Shown here in pieces: positions 29,538 through 37,875 of a DNA stretch of 64,000 nucleotides (the stretch's first letter is position 1; every line of letters begins with the position of its first letter). The notes beneath the pieces are model-generated. The model was given only the letters and a program-made list of their open reading frames with translations. It did no database searches and was not told the origin of the DNA. This DNA is from Lacimicrobium alkaliphilum (GTDB lineage: Bacteria > Pseudomonadota > Gammaproteobacteria > Enterobacterales > Alteromonadaceae), in the NCBI RefSeq assembly GCF_002591895.1, contig NZ_NISX01000008.1:1-64000 (forward strand), read 5' to 3'. The translations under genes and the position numbers were made by a program.

Positions 29538-30659
29538 ATGTTCAGGATTCTCTTTCTCAGCGTGTTGCTGTTTTGCTGTGGTATAGCCAGGGGAGCTCAT
29601 AACGTGCTTCTGGTAACTATTGATGGGGTGCGCTGGCAAGAGGTATTTCGCGGTGCCGATCCGGACCTGATCAGTCACAATAAGTTTGTCCGTGACCCTG
29701 ATACTCTAAAAGCAGCGTTCTGGGACGATAACAGCCACCGTCGTCGCCAGTTATTGATGCCATTTCTCTGGAACTCTCTCGCGAAACAGGGCGTTTTGGC
29801 AGGCAACAGAGATATTAATTCCGACATGCGGGTGGCAAACCGGTACTATTTCTCCTATCCGGGATACAGCGAACTGCTTACTGGCATAGTAGACAAGGCC
29901 GTCAACAGCAATGACCCTGTTCCCAATCCCCATGTTTCTTTTCTGGAATGGCTGCAACATCGACCCGGGTTTGAGGCAAGACCCGCGTTGTTCGGCAGTT
30001 GGGACATATTTCCCTATATTGTGAATCAACAACGTAGTCAGCTGCATGTAAATGCAGGGTTTCAGCCTGCTCATGGCTACCCCCTATCGGCGAGCATGCT
30101 GATGCTTAACGAGTTACAAAAACAAATCCCCAGTCCCTGGCATAACGTCAGACTGGATGCATTTACTTACCGCTTTAGTAAAGACTATTTACTGCACGTA
30201 AAACCCAGAGTCATGATGATTGCGTTGGGAGAGCCAGATGACTTTGCTCACAACGGAAAATATGACAAATACCTCCATGGGATCCGGCGTGCTGATGCCT
30301 ATATTGCCGATCTATGGCAGACCATTCAGTCTACTGCTGGCTACAAAAACAATACCGTATTACTGATTACCACCGATCATGGGCGCGGCGATACTGCCGC
30401 TGACTGGCAGCACCATTCCTCCGCACTCGCTCTGAAGGGTAATAAAGAAGCCATGCAAAGCTTTCCCAATGGTATTGTCGGTTCTGAGTATGTATGGCTT
30501 GCAGCAATGGGGCCTGGCATCGCCAATAGAGGAGAAATCGAGCATCAAACGCCACTTTACCTGGCACAGCTAAGCTCAACTGTTGTTACTTTGTTAGGCG
30601 AGGATCCCAAACACTTCAACCCTGATTCCGCCCCCGCGATAAAAGAGATTCTCAAATGA
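29538..30659 (+). CDS. Secreted alkaline-phosphatase-superfamily phosphoesterase
   Basis: 373 residues. Signal peptide MFRILFLSVLLFCCGIARGA, then NVLLVTIDGVRWQEVFRGAD, typical of the nucleotide pyrophosphatase/phosphodiesterase branch of the alkaline phosphatase superfamily. SYPGYSELLTG may hold the nucleophile Ser. Metal ligands are visible in EPDDFAHNGKYDKYL and ITTDHGRGD. Predicted periplasmic or surface metal-dependent phosphodiesterase or phosphatase; substrate unknown. GCAAGGATAAAAT precedes the ATG. Its stop overlaps the next start by 4 bp. Confidence 0.85.
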   Translation: MFRILFLSVLLFCCGIARGAHNVLLVTIDGVRWQEVFRGADPDLISHNKFVRDPDTLKAAFWDDNSHRRRQLLMPFLWNSLAKQGVLAGNRDINSDMRVANRYYFSYPGYSELLTGIVDKAVNSNDPVPNPHVSFLEWLQHRPGFEARPALFGSWDIFPYIVNQQRSQLHVNAGFQPAHGYPLSASMLMLNELQKQIPSPWHNVRLDAFTYRFSKDYLLHVKPRVMMIALGEPDDFAHNGKYDKYLHGIRRADAYIADLWQTIQSTAGYKNNTVLLITTDHGRGDTAADWQHHSSALALKGNKEAMQSFPNGIVGSEYVWLAAMGPGIANRGEIEHQTPLYLAQLSSTVVTLLGEDPKHFNPDSAPAIKEILK

Positions 30660-31708
30660 TACGACTGACATTATTGTTTCTGATTTTAGTGTTTTCCTCG
30701 CCTCCCCTTCAAGCAGCCCCAACCAAAATTCTGTTTGGTTCGTGTAGCAAGGAAGATCAAAACATGCCGATTTTTGAAGCCATAAATGCCGAACAACCAG
30801 ACCTTTTCATGTTCCTTGGCGACAATATATACGCAGATACAACAGATATGCAGGAACTGGCCGCAAAGTATCAACAGCTGGGCAACAATCCGGGAATCAA
30901 AATGTTACGCCGTCAGACTCCCGTTATTGCCATCTGGGATGATCATGATTACGGCGAAAATGACGCCGGCCGGGAATACACAAAAAAGCAGGAATCCAGA
31001 AAGATCATGCTGGATTTCTGGAACGAACCTGCTGATTCAGTTCGTCGTAACCGGGAAGATGGCATATATACGTCTTACACATACACACACGGAAACAACA
31101 TTGTCAGAGTCATCATGCCCGACCTGCGCTGGAATCGACCGCCGCTGAACAGTGTCAGCAAAGAAGAGTTCTATCAAAAACGAAATATCCGCAATATGGG
31201 ACCTTATTCTCCGCACACAGATCCGCAGTTAAGTATGTTAGGGGAAAGTCAATGGAAATGGCTTGAAGAAGAGCTTAAAAAGCCCGCTACCGTTCGTATC
31301 ATCGCCTCCAGTTTACAATTGTTAGCTGAATTCACGGGCTGGGAATCGTGGGCGAATTTCCCAGCCGACAGGCAACGACTCATCAGCTTTATTCAAAAAC
31401 AACAAATTGGCGGTGTGCTGATCGTCAGTGGTGATACACATTGGGGTGAAGTTTCCAAATTGGATGCTGAGCTAAGTTATCCGCTGTGGGAGGTGACCAG
31501 TTCGGGTCTTACCGAAGAATGGAAACAAATCAGTCCTAATCGGCATCGTATTGGTGAGCCCACGCACAACATTAATTACGGTTATATTGAAATAGACTGG
31601 CAGCAAACGGACCCATTGATCCAAATTGGGCTACGTAATGTTGAAGGAGAACAGGTTACCGGTCAACGCTTTCACCTTTCTACGTTGTCTCCCCGGCAAT
31701 CCAGATAA
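30656..31708 (+). CDS. Secreted PhoD-like phosphodiesterase/phosphatase
   Basis: 350 residues with signal peptide MIRLTLLFLILVFSSPPLQA. The calcineurin-like metal centre of the PhoD family is complete: FGSCSKED, FLGDNIYAD, WDDHDYGENDAG and VSGDTHWGE. PhoD-like enzymes hydrolyse phosphodiesters such as phospholipids or teichoic acids, and monoesters. ATGA overlap with the previous gene implies coupled translation. Third gene of the receptor operon. Confidence 0.88.
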   Translation: MIRLTLLFLILVFSSPPLQAAPTKILFGSCSKEDQNMPIFEAINAEQPDLFMFLGDNIYADTTDMQELAAKYQQLGNNPGIKMLRRQTPVIAIWDDHDYGENDAGREYTKKQESRKIMLDFWNEPADSVRRNREDGIYTSYTYTHGNNIVRVIMPDLRWNRPPLNSVSKEEFYQKRNIRNMGPYSPHTDPQLSMLGESQWKWLEEELKKPATVRIIASSLQLLAEFTGWESWANFPADRQRLISFIQKQQIGGVLIVSGDTHWGEVSKLDAELSYPLWEVTSSGLTEEWKQISPNRHRIGEPTHNINYGYIEIDWQQTDPLIQIGLRNVEGEQVTGQRFHLSTLSPRQSR

Positions 31709-31717
31709 CACTCAGAA

Positions 31718-31754
31718 TGTACCTTAAAAGATTGTCCCATCCTAATCCCGCCAG
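31718..31754. repeat. 37-bp direct repeat, right copy (overlaps 3' end of a binding-protein gene)
   Basis: 35/37 identical to 25940-25976 in direct orientation. It covers the last codons and stop of the minus-strand gene ending at 31742 plus 24 bp beyond. Together the two copies bracket the 5.7-kb repressor-receptor-phosphoesterase module. Confidence 0.8.
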
Positions 31755-32518
31755 TCCCGCAAGCCGTATCGTTGAAGAATGCGTAGCAGGTCACCAGAGG
31801 CTCTCATGTCGGCGATTCCCTTGCTGAGCATTTCAGCCCATTGTGCTGAGTCAGGTTTTGCTGGTGAAAAGGCAACATAGACCTTTGTATCCGCCGTCGG
31901 ATTATCAACAGTACCGGCGTTTACATAGGGTATGCCATCAGGAAACTGATCAACGTGGTAACGAAAAACTGACTCATCTTCCACCATCACATCGATACGA
32001 CCCGCTTTGAGCATTTTCAGCCCCTGGGCCAGCGGCTTGGTGCCAAACAGCACGTGAATATAATTCTGGTTCCTGGGATCAGCAACATAGCCGTCGATAT
32101 CAGCGCCATAGCTGTACCCCGCGCTAACACCCAGAATGACATCAGACAGTGATGCGATCCTCTGGTAACGCCACTTGAACTCGGGTAAGACCCACAGACT
32201 GGTAAGCATTTGTCCTTGTTCAACAGCAGGAAAAACAAACCCAGGGGCATCATTAAGGGTGGCACCGATAACGGCATCAAAATCCCCTTCCCTGGTACTC
32301 TGCACCGCACGACTCCATGGCATCAGTCTGTACTCAACATCTATACCCTTTTGAGCGAACACGGCGCGAGCGATTTCCACCATAAAACCCGGCTTGTCAC
32401 TGTCTGGTTCACAATTATAAGGGCACCATAAATCAGCAGCCAACACCAGGGTTTCGGCCTTAACTGTACTGGCAAACAGCACCAGCCAGAACAACAGGAC
32501 ATTAAATAAATTGCGCAT
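31742..32518 (-). CDS. Periplasmic family-3 substrate-binding protein
   Basis: 258 residues. Signal peptide MRNLFNVLLFWLVLFASTVKA, then ETLVLAADLWCPYNC at the start of the SBP_bac_3 fold and PGFMVEIARAVFAQKGIDVE; DFDAVIGATLNDAPGF and VMVEDESVFRYHVD fit the two-lobed fold. Cys in WCPYNCEP may pair. No ABC permease or ATPase is adjacent, so it may work in trans or as a sensor input. Tandem with another binding protein. Confidence 0.82.
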   Translation of the reverse strand: MRNLFNVLLFWLVLFASTVKAETLVLAADLWCPYNCEPDSDKPGFMVEIARAVFAQKGIDVEYRLMPWSRAVQSTREGDFDAVIGATLNDAPGFVFPAVEQGQMLTSLWVLPEFKWRYQRIASLSDVILGVSAGYSYGADIDGYVADPRNQNYIHVLFGTKPLAQGLKMLKAGRIDVMVEDESVFRYHVDQFPDGIPYVNAGTVDNPTADTKVYVAFSPAKPDSAQWAEMLSKGIADMRASGDLLRILQRYGLRDWRD

Positions 32519-32582
32519 CAGATACTCTGCTTGGTTTCAGGTTGAGCTTAATAAAATAATTGCCCCAATCAAATCAGACGTT

Positions 32583-33374
32583 TCAGTTTTCATCCGGTAT
32601 ATGCAGTACAGCAGGAGCCTCCACTTGCTCACGAGCCGTTTGCAGATTTCCCCAGAACTGTTTCACCTGTTGCTGATTATGCCGATAATAGGTCTTATTA
32701 AACGGAATATGCCAATGAGCAGCCATCAGAATATCTGAGGTAACCTGTATTTTTTCACTCAGTTTCAACTTTTTCACCGCACTAAGACCGATCTGAGTTT
32801 CTACCACGTAACCGTCTATTTTCCCCGCCGCTACCATTTGCAGCCCCTGTTCCAGTGATAAATCGAATGGTGCCAGCAGACCCTGTTCTTTTAATTTTTT
32901 ATAAGGTACGTAACCAAACGGAGCACCTATTCCCGCTTTGGGTTTTTGACGATAGTTCTGGAACGAAAAATTGCTGCCTCTGGCAACAAAAAAAGGGTAT
33001 CGGGCCTTCCACAAAAAATGTTCGGGCTGTTCCTTATCTGCACCTTTGGGGTAACGCATAGACTTAGCCCTTTGTGGTGTATAAATAACACTAAAAGCCG
33101 CATTGGCTGTGCCCATTTTCACCATATTCAGACAACGAGACCAGGGGCGACGAATATACTCAGCCGAGAATCCGGATTTTTTTGCAGCCCAGCGAGAGAG
33201 CTGTATCAGGTATCCTTCAGTCGAATCATTTTCCCCCTTTCCCAACACATCAAGGAATGGCTCGTACCGGTCAGACTCATAGCATATAAGCATTGGTATC
33301 GGGCTAGCTGCATTCGCCGGCAAAGGGAGAATTGTCAACCAGCATATCGCTGCAAAAGTGTTTACTCGCTTCAA
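32583..33374 (-). CDS. Periplasmic family-3-like substrate-binding protein
   Basis: 263 residues from a TTG preceded by GGAG at 6 nt; this start gives MKRVNTFAAICWLTILPLPA, a good signal peptide. An in-frame ATG six codons earlier lacks a ribosome site and would add acidic residues before the signal. The mature part has MLICYESDRYEPFLDVLGKG and AAKKSGFSAEYIRRPWSRCL, like polar-amino-acid or quinoprotein-type binding proteins. It lies 64 bp upstream of the previous binding protein on the same strand; the pair is divergent from the ABC exporter. Confidence 0.75.
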   Translation of the reverse strand: MKRVNTFAAICWLTILPLPANAASPIPMLICYESDRYEPFLDVLGKGENDSTEGYLIQLSRWAAKKSGFSAEYIRRPWSRCLNMVKMGTANAAFSVIYTPQRAKSMRYPKGADKEQPEHFLWKARYPFFVARGSNFSFQNYRQKPKAGIGAPFGYVPYKKLKEQGLLAPFDLSLEQGLQMVAAGKIDGYVVETQIGLSAVKKLKLSEKIQVTSDILMAAHWHIPFNKTYYRHNQQQVKQFWGNLQTAREQVEAPAVLHIPDEN

Positions 33375-33602
33375 GTCGGGCTCCAGGTCCATTTTACTGG
33401 TTCAGTTTAGTCGCTCTGTTGATCTTTGCCCCGCTGCTGAGACCCATCAGAACTCTTTCCTACCTTATGGGGGGAGACAAATGACTCATGGTGCTTTCTC
33501 TATTAAGATGATGAGGTTAGCCTAAACGCTCACTGCGATAATCTCCAACGGCAGCTTGAATTTGATCGTCACTGACCCAATTAAGGCTGACATTGTTTGT
33601 TA

Positions 33603-33654
33603 AACCGGTGTTCAGCAGAGGTACACGGGGCAATCCCCTTGTTGCCCTCCGGTT
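33603..33654 (+). promoter_or_regulatory. Nested hairpin in the leader of the ABC exporter operon
   Basis: Outer stem AACCGG/CCGGTT (33603-33608 with 33649-33654) encloses inner stem GGGCAA/TTGCCC (33628-33633 with 33642-33647). It ends just before the AGAGG ribosome site of the ATPase gene. The rest of 33375-33667 shows no gene. A translational control element is possible but unproven. Confidence 0.35.
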
Positions 33655-33667
33655 CAGAGGTGTCTTT

Positions 33668-34618
33668 ATGCTTGCTTTGCAAATCAATGACTTACGAAAG
33701 GTATATCGCGGCGGAACCGAAGCGCTAAAAGGCGTTGATTTACATGTACAAGCAGGGGATTTTTTTGCCCTGTTGGGCCCTAATGGTGCAGGCAAGTCCA
33801 CCACCATAGGCATTATCAGTAGCCTAATCAATAAAACTTCCGGTTCAGTTAAGGTGTTCGGAGATGATCTTGATAAGGACCTGGTCAGAGCCAAATCACA
33901 TATCGGTCTGGTTCCGCAGGAATTCAATTTCAACCAGTTTGAGACCCTGATGCAAATCGTGGTAAATCAGGCAGGTTACTATGGCGTTCCCAGAACACTC
34001 GCTAAACAACGTGCAGAAAAATACCTTAAACAGTTAGATCTGTGGGATAAGCGCAACGCGCCCGCGCGCGAGCTGTCAGGCGGCATGAAACGCCGGCTGA
34101 TGATTGCCCGGGCTCTGATGCACGAGCCGAAAATGCTGATACTGGATGAGCCCACTGCCGGTGTGGATATCGAAATTCGTCGCTCCATGTGGGTGTTTCT
34201 GAAAAAAATCAATCAGCAGGGCATTACCATTATTCTCACAACCCATTACCTTGAAGAAGCGGAAATGCTGTGTCGCAATATCGCCATTATCGACAAAGGG
34301 CAGATCATTGAGAATACCAGTATGAAAGGCCTGTTATCCAAACTGAATGTGGAGACCTTTGTGCTGGATTTGCCCCCCAACAGCATCCAACCCACCCTGC
34401 AAGATTTTGACTTCAGACAAATTGACGATCATAGCCTGGAAGTGGATGTGCCCAAGAGCAGCGGTTTGAATGCGGTGTTCAGCCAGTTATCAGATCAGGG
34501 AGTACAGGTGTTAAGTATGCGCAACAAGTCAAACCGGCTTGAAGAGCTCTTTGTCAGACTGGTAGAAAACGGACGTACCGATAACGCTTCAGCGGAGCAG
34601 GAGAATAACCTTGAATAG
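33668..34618 (+). CDS. ABC exporter ATPase (YadG-like)
   Basis: 316 residues, ATG with AGAGG upstream. Walker A GPNGAGKST, signature LSGGMKRR, Walker B MLILDEPTAGVD and the switch His in LTTHYLEEAEM are all present. It pairs with the permease that follows (8-bp overlap). The pair matches E. coli YadG-YadH, which also sit near the pan locus. Transported substrate unknown. Confidence 0.93.
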   Translation: MLALQINDLRKVYRGGTEALKGVDLHVQAGDFFALLGPNGAGKSTTIGIISSLINKTSGSVKVFGDDLDKDLVRAKSHIGLVPQEFNFNQFETLMQIVVNQAGYYGVPRTLAKQRAEKYLKQLDLWDKRNAPARELSGGMKRRLMIARALMHEPKMLILDEPTAGVDIEIRRSMWVFLKKINQQGITIILTTHYLEEAEMLCRNIAIIDKGQIIENTSMKGLLSKLNVETFVLDLPPNSIQPTLQDFDFRQIDDHSLEVDVPKSSGLNAVFSQLSDQGVQVLSMRNKSNRLEELFVRLVENGRTDNASAEQENNLE

Positions 34619-35381
34619 TTTACAACTTACCGCCCTGCGCACTATCTGGATTAAAGAGTGCACCCGTTTCTTACGCATCTGGATCCAGACACTGGTACCT
34701 CCTGCGATCACCATGAGTTTGTATTTTGTCATTTTTGGCAACTTAATTGGTAGCCGTATCGGCCAGATGGGCGGCTTCAGCTATATGGAGTTTATTGTGC
34801 CAGGCCTGATTATGATGGCAGTGATTACCAGTGCCTATGCCAATGTGTCTTCATCTTTTTTTAGTGCAAAGTTCCAGCGCAACGTGGAAGAGCTGCTGGT
34901 CGCACCGGTATCAAACTGGATAATTATTCTTGGCTATGTCGGTGGCGGTGTAACCCGTGGCTTGCTGGTCGGTGCGCTGGTAACCATGGTGTCTCTGTTT
35001 TTCGTTGATCTGCAGATTCATAATCCACTGATGTTGCTGTTAACCCTGGTACTCACTGCAACCCTGTTTGCCGCTGCCGGGCTTGTCAATGCGGTGTTCG
35101 CCAAGACCTTTGACGATATCAGCATGATCCCAACCTTTGTGCTCACTCCTCTCACTTATCTGGGCGGCGTATTTTATTCACTGGCTCTGCTGCCCGAATT
35201 CTGGCAATGGGTCAGCAAAGCGAATCCTATTGTGTATATGGTCAATGGTTTTCGCTATGGCTTTCTGGGCGTATCCGATGTGGGTATTGGTACTTCTGTA
35301 GCAGTGTTAATAGGGTTTAATGTATTGCTTTTCGGATTGGCCTGGAACCTGATTAACCGGGGTGTGGGAATTCGTAGCTGA
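34611..35381 (+). CDS. ABC-2 type exporter permease (YadH-like)
   Basis: 256 residues from a TTG start inside the end of the ATPase gene, with GGAG upstream. Six membrane helices of the ABC-2 fold; VEELLVAPVSNWIIILGYVG and TFDDISMIPTFVLTPLTYLG are typical of the YadH group. The stop TGA overlaps the next ATG (TGATG), so the following methyltransferase gene is coupled. Confidence 0.93.
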   Translation: MNSLQLTALRTIWIKECTRFLRIWIQTLVPPAITMSLYFVIFGNLIGSRIGQMGGFSYMEFIVPGLIMMAVITSAYANVSSSFFSAKFQRNVEELLVAPVSNWIIILGYVGGGVTRGLLVGALVTMVSLFFVDLQIHNPLMLLLTLVLTATLFAAAGLVNAVFAKTFDDISMIPTFVLTPLTYLGGVFYSLALLPEFWQWVSKANPIVYMVNGFRYGFLGVSDVGIGTSVAVLIGFNVLLFGLAWNLINRGVGIRS

Positions 35382-36058
35382 TGGCAGCTGGCAATTCCAG
35401 GGCCGTCACTTCAAACCAGAGCGGCCCCCATGAAAAAATACCGGAGTTGGTTAAACGGCACCTGGCCTCGCCGTCCCAAAAGCCCTTCAGTGAACATACT
35501 CTGGCGGCATTTGCGCAGGCCAGTGAATGGCTCGATGGCTGGAAGGGGCCGCTGGTGATGGACTCCTGCTGCGGAGTGGGCGAGAGCACGGCTGAGATCG
35601 CCCGACTAAATCCCGATGCTAAAATACTGGGAGTAGACAAGTCAGCCCTGCGTACTGAAAAACATCAGCGTGGTTATGCCGCCGATAAACAAAACTATCT
35701 GGTGCTACGCGCCGACCTCAATGATTTCTGGCGGCTTGCCCATCAGGCAGGCTGGCGTCTGTACAAACATTATCTGCTCTACCCTAACCCCTGGCCCAAG
35801 TCTGCACATATCAAAAGACGCTGGCACGGCAGTGCTGCCTTTGCCGATATTCTCATGCTCGGTGGCGAACTTATTCTGCGCAGCAACTGGCCACTGTATG
35901 TCGAGGAATTTTCTCTGGCGCTGAAAATCGCTGGAATAGAAGCCCCTGCGCATCTTTATCATGCGGAGTCTGCCATCACACCTTTTGAGCGAAAATACTG
36001 GGCCAGCGGTCAACAAAGCTGGCAACTGATAGCGAATTTAAAACAAAGCCCTGTCTGA
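35381..36058 (+). CDS. TrmB-like tRNA (m7G46) methyltransferase paralogue
   Basis: 225 residues. SAM site VMDSCCGVGESTAEIARLNP, then YLLYPNPWPKSAHIKRRWHG, the diagnostic TrmB motif, with ELILRSNWPLYVEEF afterwards. The usual acidic SAM motif (G-x-G) reads CCGVGES. It may be a second TrmB-like enzyme rather than the housekeeping TrmB; the unusual N-terminus and co-transcription with an ABC exporter support that (inference). Its real substrate is unproven. Confidence 0.75.
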   Translation: MAAGNSRAVTSNQSGPHEKIPELVKRHLASPSQKPFSEHTLAAFAQASEWLDGWKGPLVMDSCCGVGESTAEIARLNPDAKILGVDKSALRTEKHQRGYAADKQNYLVLRADLNDFWRLAHQAGWRLYKHYLLYPNPWPKSAHIKRRWHGSAAFADILMLGGELILRSNWPLYVEEFSLALKIAGIEAPAHLYHAESAITPFERKYWASGQQSWQLIANLKQSPV

Positions 36059-36077
36059 ATTCATTCTGGCAGGCAGA

Positions 36078-36755
36078 CTATAGAAAAGTCGCTATTTCAT
36101 GCAGATCTTTTTTCACCAGAGCATGCTCCGGTATTGTTGCATCTTCAGCAGGGTATCCTGCAACTAACAACATATAAGGCCGCTCGTTATCCGCATCACG
36201 CTGGCAGATTTCGGTGAGAAAGCTCATCGGTTTAGGTGTATGGGTCAACGTGACTAATCCAGCCTGATGCAGGGCCTGAATCAGAAATCCGGTGGCCAGA
36301 CCCACTGATTCATGAACATAATAATTCTGCTGCTTGTCCTGCATATGGATCCCGCCGCGTTTTTGACTAAACACTGCGATCAGCCAGGGTGCCTGTTCCA
36401 AGTAAGGTTTGTGAGAGTCAGTGCCCAGGGGTTTGAGCGCCCCAAGCCATTCTTCACCGGCGCGCCCTTCATAGAAAGAACGTTCCAGGGCTTCTGCCTG
36501 CTCACGAATTTTACGCTTCACCTGCGGATCTCCCACTGCAACAAAATGCCATGGCTGATGATTGGCCCCGCTGGGTGCGGTGCCGGCGGCCCGTATACAG
36601 GTTTCGATCACATCCCGGCTAACCGGCCGCTCGGAAAAAGAGCGTATAGTATGTCGGCGCTGACATTGGGCGTAAAACTCACGGGCTCTGGCGAGCATTT
36701 GTTCGGGAGGAAATTCCTGATAGTCACTCAGGGGGACAGAAGCATGGTCTTGCAT
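36078..36755 (-). CDS. Nitroreductase-family flavoprotein
   Basis: 225 residues from the ATG giving MQDHASVPLSDYQEF, with AAGGAAC upstream. CQRRHTIRSFSERPVSRDVI is the FMN-binding N-terminus, TAPSGANHQPWHFVAVGDPQ the second flavin motif. Members reduce nitro compounds, quinones or flavins with NAD(P)H; some act as dehalogenases. Substrate not defined. Converges on the TrmB-like gene. Confidence 0.88.
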   Translation of the reverse strand: MQDHASVPLSDYQEFPPEQMLARAREFYAQCQRRHTIRSFSERPVSRDVIETCIRAAGTAPSGANHQPWHFVAVGDPQVKRKIREQAEALERSFYEGRAGEEWLGALKPLGTDSHKPYLEQAPWLIAVFSQKRGGIHMQDKQQNYYVHESVGLATGFLIQALHQAGLVTLTHTPKPMSFLTEICQRDADNERPYMLLVAGYPAEDATIPEHALVKKDLHEIATFL

Positions 36756-36896
36756 AGAGCAGTTCCTTTTGGCTGAAAGCCAGAACAAGTACCCTATTCG
36801 AACTGATCAGGTCAAGTTATCGGTACAATGGCGCTGCTACATTTCGTTTACAACCTGTCAAGTTTCCGGTACTCAGCTCCAAAACCGAGATTCAGT

Positions 36897-37610
36897 TCAG
36901 TTTAAAAAAGCCTGAGGCTTACTGAAGTAAAACCCCTGTCCGTAGCGTATCCCCAGACTTTGCACGGCGTCCAGACAATCTTTATCTTCTACATGTTCAG
37001 CAATAACAATAATATTGCGCTGCTGCGATAACTGATTTACATGGCCGACAAAATCCAGTGCTTCCTGGCTTCTTGTCATTTGTTTGATCAGATGTCCATC
37101 GACTTTAATACCGTCAACAGGTAAATCCAGCAAACTCAGGATATTACTGTTAATGGCACCGAAATGATCTACAAACAACTTAATCCCCAGCGCCTTACAG
37201 ATATCCAGAAAAGATTTGAATTCATCCCGATACTGAAAGGCCGTTGCAGCCATCAATTCCAGTGTCACACGGCGCGGGCTGGGGTAGTCCTGTACAAATT
37301 CAGACAGAAACTTACTTAAACGCGGCTCCACAATATCCTGCTGGCTGATATTAATACTCCACCCTATATTATTATTGCGAAAGTATTCAGCACTGGCATG
37401 AAACACCCGCTGTGTCAGTTCCCCGAAACAGTGTTCACGCTCAACCAGACACAAAAATTCACTGGGCAGGAAAGTCTGTTCGTCCTCCGTCACCAGACGC
37501 GCCAGACATTCGTAACTGTTCACGGCATGGTGCTGTAAATCCATTATCGGCTGGAAGTAAGGCACAATCCGTTCAATGTCAAAAGAGCCCATTATCTGTT
37601 TGATATGCAT
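36897..37610 (-). CDS. Stand-alone EAL-domain protein with altered active-site loop
   Basis: 237 residues from the ATG giving MHIKQIMGSFDIERIV. EAL fold: ECLARL (for EALxR), NISQQD, LELMA, IKVDGHLI, AEHVED and GQGFYFSKP keep the catalytic Glu, Asn, Glu, Lys, Glu and Gln. The metal-loop motif DDFGTG reads DHFGAI: the second Asp is His and the Gly pair is lost. It may be a c-di-GMP phosphodiesterase with changed activity or a binding-only regulator. No sensory or membrane domain is present. Confidence 0.82.
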   Translation of the reverse strand: MHIKQIMGSFDIERIVPYFQPIMDLQHHAVNSYECLARLVTEDEQTFLPSEFLCLVEREHCFGELTQRVFHASAEYFRNNNIGWSINISQQDIVEPRLSKFLSEFVQDYPSPRRVTLELMAATAFQYRDEFKSFLDICKALGIKLFVDHFGAINSNILSLLDLPVDGIKVDGHLIKQMTRSQEALDFVGHVNQLSQQRNIIVIAEHVEDKDCLDAVQSLGIRYGQGFYFSKPQAFLN

Positions 37611-37875
37611 GATAGCGTTTTCTCTGAAGGTGGCTCTGTAACTATACCCAACTGACCTCAAAATGCGAGCTTAGGCGGGGTATGAGGCGATTCTGGCCCC
37701 TTTGCGTCGCGAATATCCTCTTTTCAGGTTGATAAAGCTGTTTGCTATAGCCCCGCAAATCAAAGAGGTCCATTGCCCACCCTGCTTTAATTCGTTACCC
37801 GGGAATAATCTGGCGGGGTGACGAAAGACGGCAAGTGAGCTAAAGTCCTGCCAATTTGATCTTTCAGGAAATCAT

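Noticed and set aside
25940-31754. Composite transposon or IS ends
   Set aside because: The 37-bp repeats are direct, not inverted, and no transposase or integrase gene lies within the segment.
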